NCBI RefSeq assembly: GCF_038957035.1
Contig: NZ_CP152412.1
Coordinates: 1,043,501-1,107,500 of the forward strand
Reading direction: 5' to 3'
DNA length: 64,000 bases
Source of the DNA: Bradyrhizobium sp. B097
GTDB taxonomy: Bacteria > Pseudomonadota > Alphaproteobacteria > Rhizobiales > Xanthobacteraceae
The translations under genes and the position numbers were made by a program. Below the pieces are notes generated by a model, which saw only the letters and a program-made list of their open reading frames with translations, searched no databases and was not told the origin of the DNA. This document shows positions 52,142 to 64,000 of the stretch, one piece after another. Positions within the stretch are counted from its first letter, which is position 1. Each line of letters begins with the position of its first letter.

Positions 52142-53074
52142 TCACTTCTCGTGCTCCTTCGCCTCGATCGTGTCGACGTTGGTCGTCTCGAGGTTGCTCA
52201 GGGGGACTTCGACCGCAGCTGGTTGATACCAGGCGAATTGCGAGAAGTAGTTCGCGAGCACCTGATCCTTGAAGAACCGGCCATGCCGCGCGAAAATCTC
52301 GTTTCGCGCGATGCGCAGCTCGATCGCCGACATGTCCTTGAGATCGGCCTCACTCAGAAATCGTCGATCGGAATCAGGAAAGAGAAAGCCGTCATGCGCC
52401 TTGGCGCGCTGCGTGACGGAGGCCGGAACGGCGGGCGGCGTCGCGCGTCCGACGGTGGTCTGATCGTCCTGTCCGCCTGACTTCACCACGGTATGTTCGA
52501 ACGCGGGCCCGACGGTCCAGACGGCCAGCGCCAATGCCGCGGCGGCGAGGCCTGCGCCGTACTTCCAGTAGCGCTTGATCGGCGAAACTTCACGCAGCGG
52601 CGATCGCCCGGCCTCACTCAGGACCTCGTTGATCGTATCGATCAGGCGGGTCATGTGCATGCGAAAATCCTGACCCGAGTCGACCCGGGCGGCGTTGCAG
52701 AAGTGCAGGAAGCGAAGCGATTCCGGCAGCTCGGCGGCCTCCGGCATGGTTGCGCCGTTCACCAGCAGCGGCAGCAGCGTCTTGTTGTGCTTCAGCGCCG
52801 TTTCGATCTCGAAGCGCACGGAATCTGCGGGATCCTCCAGACGCGCAGGTTTCCCATCGTCGGTCTTGCCGATCCAGTGCGGACCGATCACCGCGATGAC
52901 GATGTCGCAGGCGACGATGGCCTTGGCGATCCGGTCGACGAAGTTGGCGCCGGTGCGAATGCTGTTGACGTCGAAGAAGACGGATTTCTCACCGTACTTC
53001 TCGATCAGATGGTCGGCGATGCGGCCCGCTGTGTCCTGATCGACCCGCCGGTACGAAACCATGATCATGCTCAT
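52142..53074 (-). CDS. TIR domain - transmembrane - YARHG domain protein
   Basis: The 310-aa protein has an N-terminal TIR domain (residues about 3-145: MIMVSYRRVDQDTAGRIADH, FFDVNSIRTGANFVDRI, VIAVIGPHWIG). An acidic residue in DSVRFEIE (Glu about 89) is at the place of the catalytic Glu in NADase-type TIRs. One helix follows (about 171-190, GAGLAAAALALAVWTVG). The C-terminal part has LKDMSAIELRIARNEIFARHG, a YARHG domain (FARHG) generally seen on the outside. TIR in the cytoplasm and YARHG in the periplasm is the likely topology. It stands alone; no known TIR-defence partner lies nearby. Confidence 0.85.
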   Translation of the reverse strand: MSMIMVSYRRVDQDTAGRIADHLIEKYGEKSVFFDVNSIRTGANFVDRIAKAIVACDIVIAVIGPHWIGKTDDGKPARLEDPADSVRFEIETALKHNKTLLPLLVNGATMPEAAELPESLRFLHFCNAARVDSGQDFRMHMTRLIDTINEVLSEAGRSPLREVSPIKRYWKYGAGLAAAALALAVWTVGPAFEHTVVKSGGQDDQTTVGRATPPAVPASVTQRAKAHDGFLFPDSDRRFLSEADLKDMSAIELRIARNEIFARHGRFFKDQVLANYFSQFAWYQPAAVEVPLSNLETTNVDTIEAKEHEK

Positions 53075-53208
53075 GGCAACCCCGTGCAATCAATTTCGAC
53101 AAATTTGCTGCAATTCAAAATGTCGAGTGAAGTCTATTGCACGCAACCGAACATTGCAATGCGATGCACGTTTATGCGGTCTTCAAGGAATACGGAACCT
53201 GGCGTGAC

Positions 53209-53991
53209 CTAGTGCGGTTCCGCGGCAATCGTGTCACCGACGGCCGCGCCGCCGTCGCTGATGATTTCGGCGTAGATGCCGCATTCGTTGTTGCCGAAGC
53301 GCTGCATTAGCGTGTTCGGGACCGAGAGGTCGCGCGCGCCGGTGTCGGGATCGACATTCACCGCAGCACAACGTGTGATCCGCTTCACAACTTTTGCCCG
53401 TGCGCTGCCGATCGCAATGGTCTGGTCGAGCAGGCTGGCTTCATGCCAAGCCGGCCAGCCCTCGACATAGAGGTTGGCGCGGAAGCGCAGCGGATGCACC
53501 GGCGCCCGCACCATGTCCTCGATCGCCCGCAGGCTGGCCAGGTTGATGATCGAGACCACCTTGCGCGGCACGTCGGAAAAACTGTGCCCGGGGCTCACCA
53601 GCACCTTGGGCGCTCCCTTGATCTGGCCGGCGTGACGGACAGTGAAATAGCGCTCGATCGCGGCGCGCCCGGCTTCGGTTTCGAGATCGCCCTGCGCCAC
53701 CATCGCGCCGTCCCGGCGCAAGGTCAGCACATGGCTGTCATCGTCGAAATGGGCGCGCAGCGGCGCCAGCCACTCGTCCCGCTGCAGCATCAGGAAATGC
53801 GGCTTCGCCAGCCATTTCGGCGCCGAGGGATCGAAACCGCTCGGGCCGTTCTCGATCGCGTAGCGGCGATCGGAGCGGAGCGTCTCGCCGACCTTGAGCT
53901 CGGCGCGGGGCAGCGGCTCGGGCGTCAGACCCTTGACGGGATAGCGGTAGATGCCGGTGATCCGGGCGGAGGAGGCTTGCGTGGTGTCCAT
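53209..53991 (-). CDS. MOSC domain protein (MOSC_N + MOSC)
   Basis: This 260-aa protein has the N-terminal beta-barrel (ITGIYRYPVKGLTPEPLPRA) and a MOSC core with the conserved Cys in KRITRCAAVNVDPDTG (about residue 218), which ligates molybdenum in mARC/YiiM relatives. Such enzymes reduce N-hydroxylated compounds. A redox partner is not adjacent. The ATG at 53991 is used; a GTG two codons earlier is possible. Confidence 0.87.
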   Translation of the reverse strand: MDTTQASSARITGIYRYPVKGLTPEPLPRAELKVGETLRSDRRYAIENGPSGFDPSAPKWLAKPHFLMLQRDEWLAPLRAHFDDDSHVLTLRRDGAMVAQGDLETEAGRAAIERYFTVRHAGQIKGAPKVLVSPGHSFSDVPRKVVSIINLASLRAIEDMVRAPVHPLRFRANLYVEGWPAWHEASLLDQTIAIGSARAKVVKRITRCAAVNVDPDTGARDLSVPNTLMQRFGNNECGIYAEIISDGGAAVGDTIAAEPH

Positions 53992-54047
53992 CTGCACGCT
54001 CTAGCCTGTTTGGCGCGCGAGGAGAACCGCCGCCGACGGTGAGGCAG

Positions 54048-54563
54048 CTAGTCGGGCCGCGCCGCGCCTGCGGCATCCAGCACGCGCTGCATGAAGACGA
54101 GGTCGAGCCAGCGGCCGAACTTGCGCCCGACCTCCGGCATCCGCGCGACCTCGACAAAGCCGGCCTGCGCGTGCAGCCGCAGCGAGGCGGGATTGCCGCC
54201 GTCGATGCCGGCGATCATGACGTGCTTGCCGAGCGCCGTCGCAGCCGTCACCAACTCGTCGACGATGACGCGGCCAAGGCCGCGGCCGCGATGATCGGCG
54301 TGGATATAGACGCTGTGCTCGACGCTGTAGCGGTAACCCGGGAAGGCGCGGAAATCGCCGAACGTGCCGTACCCGAGAACCGCAGGCCCTTCGGCCGCGA
54401 CCAGCACCGGGTAGCCGAGCGCCAGCCGGGCCTCCATCCAGGCCAACCGCTCGGCGTCGGAATCCTGCTTCTCGGTCCAGATCGCATTCGAGTTGGCGAC
54501 CGCCTCGTTGAAGATTGCGGTGATCGCAGGAATGTCCTGCTCAGTAGCGGGGCGGATCATCAT
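54048..54563 (-). CDS. GNAT N-acetyltransferase, phosphinothricin/methionine-sulfone type
   Basis: The 171-aa GNAT enzyme has IRPATEQDIPAITAIFNEAV, the acetyl-CoA loop HRGRGLGRVIVDEL, GIDGGNPASLRLHAQAGFVE and GRKFGRWLDLVFMQR, characteristic of the Pat/YncA/MddA group that acetylates L-phosphinothricin, methionine sulfone and similar compounds. It is divergent from an XRE-cupin regulator 57 bp away. Confidence 0.9.
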   Translation of the reverse strand: MMIRPATEQDIPAITAIFNEAVANSNAIWTEKQDSDAERLAWMEARLALGYPVLVAAEGPAVLGYGTFGDFRAFPGYRYSVEHSVYIHADHRGRGLGRVIVDELVTAATALGKHVMIAGIDGGNPASLRLHAQAGFVEVARMPEVGRKFGRWLDLVFMQRVLDAAGAARPD

Positions 54564-54585
54564 TGGTCGTTCCTCGAGGGGCCTC

Positions 54586-54625
54586 TTGAACAACCCCGAT
54601 CGTCCACTATATAAGACATCATGTC
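54586..54625 (+). promoter_or_regulatory. Promoter and palindrome overlapping the XRE gene start
   Basis: TTGAAC (54586-54591) and a TATATAAG stretch (54608-54615) are spaced like -35 and -10. GACATCATGTC (54615-54625) is an odd palindrome centred just before the ATG at 54621. Transcription would start at or near the ATG, implying a leaderless message. The palindrome could be an autoregulatory operator. Confidence 0.5.
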
Positions 54626-55184
54626 AATTATAGAAGACAATGCCGATGAGGCTCTCGGGCGGCGGGTTCGCGCCGAACGGGAGGGGCGCGGCTGGTCGCT
54701 GGCGGAACTCGCTGGGCGGGCAGGTGTGTCCAAGGCGATGCTGAGCAAGATCGAGCGGGCGGAGGCCAGCCCGACAGCGGCGACGCTGTCGCGGATTGCC
54801 ACGGCCTATGGCCTGACCATGGCTGCACTGTTCGAGGTTGCCTCACACAGTTCCCGCCTACAGCGGGCCAAGGATCAGCCGGTGTGGCGCGATCCGAAGG
54901 CGGCCTATCTGCGGCGGCAGGTGTTCCTGCATCCGGCCAATCCGCTGGAGCTGGTGGAAGTCGAGCTGCCTGCCGGGCAGGAAGCCGGTTTCCCCGCCAG
55001 CGCCTATCACCTTGTCCGTCAGGTGGTCTGGGTCATCAGCGGCCGCCTCACCTTGATGGAAGGGGCGGAGCGCCACGAGCTCGCTGCGGGTGACCGCGTC
55101 GAGCTCGGGCCGCCCTCGGACATCGTCTTCCGAAACGAAACTGCTCAGCCCTGCCGCTACCTTGTCGCCATCGTGCGGCGCTGA
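54621..55184 (+). CDS. XRE-family regulator with C-terminal cupin domain
   Basis: The 187-aa protein has an N-terminal HTH (residues about 12-68: WSLAELAGRAGVSKAMLSKI) and a cupin C terminus (YHLVRQVVWVISGRLTLMEG, LAAGDRVELGPPSDIVFRN). Such regulators bind a small ligand in the cupin barrel and often control an adjacent catabolic or detoxifying enzyme. Here the divergent GNAT gene is the obvious candidate target. Confidence 0.88.
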   Translation: MSIIEDNADEALGRRVRAEREGRGWSLAELAGRAGVSKAMLSKIERAEASPTAATLSRIATAYGLTMAALFEVASHSSRLQRAKDQPVWRDPKAAYLRRQVFLHPANPLELVEVELPAGQEAGFPASAYHLVRQVVWVISGRLTLMEGAERHELAAGDRVELGPPSDIVFRNETAQPCRYLVAIVRR

Positions 55185-55376
55185 GCTCCATCGGGCGAAA
55201 TCGCAGACTGTGGCTCTTCCGTTTCGGAACCAAGTGCCCACATCTGCGGCAAGCCTGAAAAATGATGGCGACGACCAGAGGCTGGTTGAGGAACGTCAAC
55301 GCGGCCCGCGGAAAACCCAATGAAGATGCCGGAACCATGCCTGAATGGGTGGTGACGGCAGGCCGAGGGAAAACGA

Positions 55377-58022
<2,646 letters not shown>

Positions 58023-58040
58023 ACTGACACGCGCATGCAA

Positions 58041-58070
58041 AAGCCCTCCCCGCGGTCGCGGGGAGGGCTT
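58041..58070. terminator. Strong hairpin after clpB
   Basis: A perfect 13-bp stem AAGCCCTCCCCGC/GCGGGGAGGGCTT closes a GGTC loop. The arms end in AA/TT, so it can act in both directions, serving clpB and the convergent small gene. Confidence 0.85.
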
Positions 58071-58081
58071 CGTTGTCCAGG

Positions 58082-58348
58082 CTAGTCCTGCGGAACGATC
58101 GGTGGACTAAGCTGAGCGGGCTCGTCGTCATCGGCGGGTTCGAGTTCGGACAGAATATCGACCAGCTCGCGGGTGCGGCCGGTGGCCAGCGGCCTGCCGG
58201 CGTTCATCAGCGGCTCGTCATTGGCGAGCCAGGCCTGGGCTTCGGCAAGCTCGGTGATCGTGGCGCCGGATGCGATGATCCTGGCGATGGTGACATCGTC
58301 GGCGTGGCCGACGGCCTTCAGCACATCGTCGCGGGTGAGCTGGGTCAT
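58082..58348 (-). CDS. Small soluble protein of unknown function
   Basis: The 88 residues (MTQLTRDDVLKAVGHADDVT, IARIIASGATITELAEAQAW) form a helical N-terminal part and an acidic tail (ELEPADDDEPAQ). The helical part looks like a small HTH-like or regulator-associated module, but I recognise no family. Coding bias and position 12 bp from the clpB hairpin support a gene. Confidence 0.65.
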   Translation of the reverse strand: MTQLTRDDVLKAVGHADDVTIARIIASGATITELAEAQAWLANDEPLMNAGRPLATGRTRELVDILSELEPADDDEPAQLSPPIVPQD

Positions 58349-58443
58349 GGCGCAGATCCTTGTGCATATCTTCGTTGGGCACGACCAAATCCCCGCCCGC
58401 CGGCGATCCGCGCCAGCGGGTAGGGACGCATCGGTTCAAGGCC

Positions 58444-58806
58444 TCAGCTGTGCGTTGTGAGCCGGGGCGGATGCTGGGACATCGCCCAGAGTTCGATCGC
58501 GGCAAGGGCCGCGACGGCAATGCCGATCACCACGTGCACGGTCGTCGCGGTGGTCATTGCCTGGAACCCGAGGACCCAGGGCGAGACCATTGCCCAAAGC
58601 CCGACGATGAGGTTCAGCCATTCCTCCCAGACCGCAAATGCCGCGAGCGCGGCGATCGCAAGGACCGCCATCACGAGGCCGACGATGTGGGCGTTGGTGG
58701 AAACCGTTCCGGCGTCGAACTTGAACAGCCACGGCGAGAGGAAGAGAATCGCGCCGAGGATCAGGTTTGCGACGTCGCACAGTTTTGCGTTCGTCCAGTT
58801 CTCCAT
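58444..58806 (-). CDS. SPW repeat membrane protein
   Basis: The 120-aa protein has four helices with two SPW repeats: ILFLSPWLFKF and AMVSPWVLGF, each in a pair of helices after a polar start (MENWTNAKLCDVANLI). SPW proteins are small membrane proteins of unknown function. ATG 58806 follows GGAGGGTGTC and gives the typical length. Confidence 0.85.
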   Translation of the reverse strand: MENWTNAKLCDVANLILGAILFLSPWLFKFDAGTVSTNAHIVGLVMAVLAIAALAAFAVWEEWLNLIVGLWAMVSPWVLGFQAMTTATTVHVVIGIAVAALAAIELWAMSQHPPRLTTHS

Positions 58807-58991
58807 GACACCCTCCATTGGAGGTTTTACTGCCGAATCAACTGGTTGACCGCCGTTCGGGTTCCCATCCTGGGGCGCGAAATTTGTTGAAGCTGGCGGC
58901 GTGACGGCCTGCAAACGGCATCGCATCTGATCTGCGTCTGCAGCGTTTCATGGGATCTACGCGGGGCCGGACGGGCCGGCCTTTTGCATCA

Positions 58992-61055
58992 TCAGCGGTT
59001 GCTGATGGACCGGGTCAGCGGCGCGCTGCCGGTGGCATCCGAGACGATGCGCGAGCTGCCGCGGCTGGACATCTGGGCTTCGATCCCGTCGCGCGCCTTC
59101 TCGAAGCCCGCCAGCATCGGGCCCTCGAGCGAGCGGCCACGCGGCAGTTTCACGCGCATCGGATCGACGAATCGGCCGTTGACCAGGATTTCGTAGTGGA
59201 CGTGCGGGCCGGTCGACTGGCCGGTCGAGCCGACGAAGCCGATCACCTGGCCCTGCCGCACCTTCTTGCCGATCTCCATGCCCTTGGCGAAGGCCGACAT
59301 GTGGCCGTAGGCCGTCTCGTAACCGTTGGAGTGCTTGATGCGGATATATTTGCCGTAACCGCCCTCGTACCCGACCTTCTCGAGCATGCCGTTGCCGGAG
59401 GCAAAGATCGGCGTGCCGTAGGCGGTGGCCCAGTCGACGCCGGTGTGCATCTTCACGTAGCCGAGGATCGGATGGCGGCGGCCGCCGAAGCCCGAACGCA
59501 TGATCGCGTTGTTGACCGGCTTGCGGACCAGGAACTTCTTCGCGCTCTTGCCGGTCTCGTCGTAGTAGTCGACGACCCCGTCGTCGGAGCTCTGGAAGCG
59601 GTAGTATTTCTTGGTTTCGCCGCCGACGGTCAGCGCGGCGTAGAGCACTTCGGTCTTTTCGGTGCTGGTGACGCCCTCGTCCTCGCCGGCATAGAACACG
59701 TCGAACGAGTCGCCCGGCTGGACCTTGCGCTGGAAATCGACGTCATAGGAGTAGATCTTGACCATATCGTCGATGACGGTCGGCGGCACCTTGTTGCGCA
59801 AGGCGGTCTCGTAAATGCTCTGATAGAGCCGCACGCCGCTGCCATCATCCTCTTCATCGTCGCTGGAATTATCGGCGGTATCGGTCGTGGTGTTCATGCT
59901 CTGCACGTCGACCGCAACGTATTTGCCGATATCGGACAGCGCGGCGACGGCTTCGACGACGGAGTCGTTGGCGACGATCACCCGATAGGGTTGCAGCCGG
60001 GCGCCCGGTGCTGACGGCGCCATCAGGATCCGCACCTTCTGGCCTTCCTTCAGCCCGCCGTCGCGGCCTCGCGGGCCGAGCGTTGCGGCAATCGCCTTCG
60101 CCTCGTCGGGCGTTGCGCCCTGATCCCGCAGAATCGAGGTGATGCTGTCGCCCTTCTTGACGAGGTGAACCCGTTCACCGACCGGATTGCCGCCGGTGAC
60201 CTGCTCCTTGGTCTTCGGCAGCAGGGTGACGTTCTCCGGCACCACGCGGGTCTCGAAGCCTGCATAGGGGTCGGAGGTGTTGCCCTCGGTGGCGTAGGCC
60301 ATCCTGATATCGGGGCCGGCGCCGGTGGCATCGGCCGCGGCATTGGCGAGCGATGCGTAGCGCACCGAGCCGCCGGAGCCGCGCCAATTGGCGGCGTCGC
60401 GGACCCGCATCAGCACGTCGTCGAGTGCGACAACCGCGGCGAGCTTGGCTTTCGGCAGCACGGATCCGAGATCCTTGGTGACGAAAGAGACCTCGGCGTC
60501 GGGCTCGGCGGCGTCGGCCGCATTCGGATCCTCGGCCGCCGCCGGCGTGTCGGAGCCGACATCGGTCAACAGACGCTGCGCGTTGAACGCCGGAATCTTG
60601 GACGACAGATCGCTCGTGGTCATCGAGAGATTGCCGGAAATCCGGATGAAGGGCCGCACCCGCATCACGTCGCGATTGCCGACGCGGGTCACGGTCGACA
60701 CGCGCACCAGGCTGCGGGAGGCGGAGGATTCGCTCGGCGGCGGCAGACGGTCGCCCTTGTGCAGGCTGACGACGCGATCATTGCCGGTGAAGGCGCCGCG
60801 CAGCGCGCCTTCGACGCGCTCCGGCACCTTGGCAAACGTCATCTCGCCATCAAGCGACGCAAAAACGGCGCCGCCGATCAGGGCCGCGCCACATAAACCA
60901 GTCAGAATGGTGCCGCTGAACCATTGTACGGAGACACGGCGGCGATCGATCACCGCAGCCTCGGTGCCGTCGACTGAAAGCGGCGGTTCGTGACCGAGAT
61001 CGATCATCCCGGTCTCGCGCCCAATGCCGCTTCCGCGTGACGCCCGTTGGCTCAA
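58992..61055 (-). CDS. M23 family metallopeptidase (membrane-anchored)
   Basis: The 687-aa protein has one N-terminal helix (about residues 48-66), a long periplasmic linker, a LysM/OapA-like region (HLVKKGDSITSILRDQGATP, about 310-345) and a C-terminal peptidase M23 domain. Zinc ligands are in HPILGYVKMHTGVDWA and HVHYEIL. It should cut peptidoglycan cross-bridges at the cell surface, or activate amidases as EnvC/NlpD do. A TTG at 61055 follows a G-rich site; an ATG at 61007 (MIDLGHEPP) is an alternative. Confidence 0.9.
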   Translation of the reverse strand: MSQRASRGSGIGRETGMIDLGHEPPLSVDGTEAAVIDRRRVSVQWFSGTILTGLCGAALIGGAVFASLDGEMTFAKVPERVEGALRGAFTGNDRVVSLHKGDRLPPPSESSASRSLVRVSTVTRVGNRDVMRVRPFIRISGNLSMTTSDLSSKIPAFNAQRLLTDVGSDTPAAAEDPNAADAAEPDAEVSFVTKDLGSVLPKAKLAAVVALDDVLMRVRDAANWRGSGGSVRYASLANAAADATGAGPDIRMAYATEGNTSDPYAGFETRVVPENVTLLPKTKEQVTGGNPVGERVHLVKKGDSITSILRDQGATPDEAKAIAATLGPRGRDGGLKEGQKVRILMAPSAPGARLQPYRVIVANDSVVEAVAALSDIGKYVAVDVQSMNTTTDTADNSSDDEEDDGSGVRLYQSIYETALRNKVPPTVIDDMVKIYSYDVDFQRKVQPGDSFDVFYAGEDEGVTSTEKTEVLYAALTVGGETKKYYRFQSSDDGVVDYYDETGKSAKKFLVRKPVNNAIMRSGFGGRRHPILGYVKMHTGVDWATAYGTPIFASGNGMLEKVGYEGGYGKYIRIKHSNGYETAYGHMSAFAKGMEIGKKVRQGQVIGFVGSTGQSTGPHVHYEILVNGRFVDPMRVKLPRGRSLEGPMLAGFEKARDGIEAQMSSRGSSRIVSDATGSAPLTRSISNR

Positions 61056-61436
61056 CCCGATATCCCCCCAAATTCCAGCAACAGCGATCGACCTCTGCTC
61101 GTCCTCGTCCCCACCTCAATCCCCTGAAGAGGAATCTCGGCAGTGTGGCGAGCCACACGCATCGAAGTCGAGAAGACGATGGCCATTAGCTAGCCGCACT
61201 CTCGAACGTCAATGGTGTGCAGATCTCTCGATGTTGCTCGGCCGCGAAGGGAAGAGGCGACGGGTTCTTGGAGAAAATCGCCTGGTCCCCCTGAAGAACC
61301 ACCCGAGCCCCCACAGGTTTCGAGCGGTTCACTGCATGTCATATAGCCAGAACGTCGCAGGATTGTGGCTCAAGTGCGGCATTTAAGGTGGAAAAGTTTC
61401 CTGAAGCAGGTCGATGCCGCCGCCCGGTCTGGGGCG
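61056..61436. other. Gene-free stretch between M23 gene and rrn upstream region
   Basis: This stretch holds the start region of the M23 peptidase gene and no convincing reading frame. No hairpin terminator or known motif was found in it by eye. Confidence 0.4.
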
Positions 61437-61480
61437 CCGGGGAACCCGTTCCGGAGGGCTGGGGAACCCGTTCCGGAGGG
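61437..61480 (+). promoter_or_regulatory. Two tandem 22-bp units, each with a GGAACCCGTTCC palindrome
   Basis: Both units contain GGGGAACCCGTTCCGGAGGG and follow each other without a gap, 22 bp centre to centre, equal to two helical turns. GGAACCCGTTCC is a perfect dyad. They lie about 145 bp upstream of the rrn promoter and may be a protein-binding pair. Confidence 0.55.
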
Positions 61481-61623
61481 TCTCACGAGCCCTTCGGCGA
61501 CAAACTTTTTTTAAAGTTTTTTGCGACGCGCGTTGGGTTGCGAATTTTTACCTCCGACCTAAGCCACGGAAAATACGAGAGCTTTTTCGCACTGCACACA
61601 CGATTTGGGCGTGCGACGATTTG

Positions 61624-61666
61624 TTGACAATGGTCGTTGACAATCCCGAGGGGTGGGGACTATAAA
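61624..61666 (+). promoter_or_regulatory. rRNA operon promoter
   Basis: There are two consensus TTGACA boxes (61624-61629 and 61637-61642), the second 18 nt before TATAAA (61661-61666). The G-rich spacer and upstream A/T tracts (61507-61520 and 61540-61550) are typical of a strong rrn promoter. Confidence 0.8.
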
Positions 61667-62082
61667 CCAACCACTGAGCGCGGCGCCGCCGGGTCACTGA
61701 CCAAGGCGAGCGAACGCGCCACTGATGCTCCTCACTTCGATGAGTGACACAGCAGCCGACATAAATCGGTTGAGGTTCACTGTTCGTCGCTGAAGGGTAG
61801 AACCACCCTCTAAGGGTGTGGGGTCATCGGATCCCGGGCTGTTTGACAAGTGAAGATGAAGAAAGAGAAACGTGGACGGCGGAGTCCTTGCGTCTCTCGG
61901 AATACTTGAAAGCTTCGGCTTTTGACTTTCTGAGGGTGGACGAAAGACTTCGGCGGTACACGTTTAAAGGTTACACCATCGTTGCCAGCGATGTGAATCG
62001 TGGGCAGCTCGCAGACTTTGGTCGGCGAAGAATGGTGGGACCTCGTCAAACGTTGTGATCAGCCGGTTCAAAGTTCAAGTCC
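61667..62082 (+). other. rRNA leader region
   Basis: This is transcribed ahead of 16S. GCTGTTTGACAAG (61838-61850) resembles the antitermination boxA. CGGTTC near 62064 can pair with GAACCG at 63610-63615 behind 16S, giving a processing stem. A short reading frame at 61816-62058 is not considered real. Confidence 0.6.
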
Positions 62083-63782
<1,700 letters not shown>

Positions 63783-63859
63783 GGGCTTGTAGCTCAGTTG
63801 GTTAGAGCGCGCGCTTGATAAGCGTGAGGTCGGAAGTTCAAGTCTTCCCAGGCCCACCA
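63783..63859 (+). tRNA. tRNA-Ile (GAT)
   Basis: A 77-nt cloverleaf starts GGGCTTGTAGCTCAGTTGG and ends GGCCCACCA, with the GAT anticodon at 63817-63819 in TTGATAA. The CCA end is encoded. The 16S-Ile-Ala order is the usual rrn spacer. Confidence 0.98.
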
Positions 63860-63895
63860 TTTTGATCGAGTGCGGAGCATTCGTCTTCTGGTACG

Positions 63896-63971
63896 GGGCC
63901 ATAGCTCAGCTGGGAGAGCGCGTGCTTTGCAAGCATGAGGTCGTCGGTTCGATCCCGTCTGGCTCCACCAG
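63896..63971 (+). tRNA. tRNA-Ala (TGC)
   Basis: A 76-nt cloverleaf starts GGGGCCATAGCTCAGCTGG and ends TGGCTCCACCA, with the TGC anticodon at 63929-63931 in TTTGCAA. The 23S gene should follow beyond the window edge. Confidence 0.98.
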
Positions 63972-64000
63972 ATGGAATTGAAGCTCGACAATGCGCCTTG

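Noticed and set aside
52142..53074. TIR-based anti-phage operon (Thoeris or CBASS type)
   Set aside because: No ThsA, cyclase, Cap or other partner lies nearby; neighbours are a cell-wall hydrolase and a MOSC protein.
55190..55376. Heat-shock sigma promoter before clpB
   Set aside because: I looked for CTTG and CCCxAT-like boxes with proper spacing and found none clear enough to report.
61816..62058. 80-codon frame in the rRNA leader
   Set aside because: It lies between the rrn promoter and 16S, with no ribosome-binding site and no recognisable family.

Overview
The window is chromosomal DNA of a high-GC alphaproteobacterium, almost certainly Bradyrhizobium. The 16S rRNA gene at the right end reads as Bradyrhizobium, and its variable regions look closest to the B. 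elkanii side of the genus by memory. The tlpA/argH/lptM/lysA arrangement and the SAM-II-controlled metX-metW operon agree with this. No transposase, integrase, phage gene or CRISPR array is visible. Most of the window is core chromosome punctuated by palindromic intergenic elements and a few small accessory modules.

Layout. 1-4900: a GH17 glucan enzyme (cut by the window edge, apparent CTG start), an AlkA-type glycosylase, GluQ, a soluble hybrid histidine kinase and a YihY-family membrane protein. 4983-8728: HIG1-domain protein, cobalamin adenosyltransferase, etfB-etfA and a 3-hydroxyacyl-CoA dehydrogenase. 8743-11423: a translationally coupled tautomerase/aminotransferase/41-aa operon facing a LysR regulator across a perfect dyad. 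11446-13480: small membrane and HTH genes with a barstar-like gene inserted. 13481-17331: tlpA, argH, lptM, lysA. 17557-21069: tannase-family esterase, NAD(P)-dependent dehydrogenase, carboxymuconolactone decarboxylase. 21240-28898: a DUF4175 (TIGR02302) protein, a receiver-only regulator, a zinc-ribbon protein, ftsE-ftsX, a YdcF protein and a PlsC acyltransferase. 28907-41480: aldehyde dehydrogenase, redoxin, RND pump, exported TPR-caspase protein, ChaC, DUF2125 protein, ABM-like protein, porin, small membrane protein. 41521-44620: remnants, a DUF1330 protein, and a beta-barrel outer-membrane protein divergent from a MerR-DUF3471 fusion. 45046-50204: tyrC-hisC-chorismate mutase, then SAM-II riboswitch-metX-metW. 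50297-61055: hydrolase, cysteine-peptidase-like exported protein, TIR-TM-YARHG protein, MOSC, GNAT with divergent XRE-cupin regulator, clpB, SPW protein and an M23 peptidase. 61056-64000: an rrn operon start with promoter, leader, 16S, tRNA-Ile and tRNA-Ala; 23S lies beyond the edge.

The most interesting pattern is repeated three times. Downstream of lysA (17300-19569), tyrC (42250-45171) and a small HTH gene (12687-13386), an accessory gene or gene pair is bracketed by direct duplications of the host gene's 3' end together with the element or gene normally following it. The order is always intact gene, downstream element, cargo, 3'-end remnant, downstream element. In two cases the downstream element is the same palindromic family (A). 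This suggests a recurrent recombination-driven route of small cargo acquisition without a visible recombinase. It is inference from the sequence and needs comparison with relatives lacking the cargo.

Other points: an 88-bp array of eight 11-bp units between chaC and a DUF2125 gene, two tandem 12-bp palindromes at 22-bp spacing upstream of the rrn promoter, and a membrane-anchored TIR protein with a YARHG domain.
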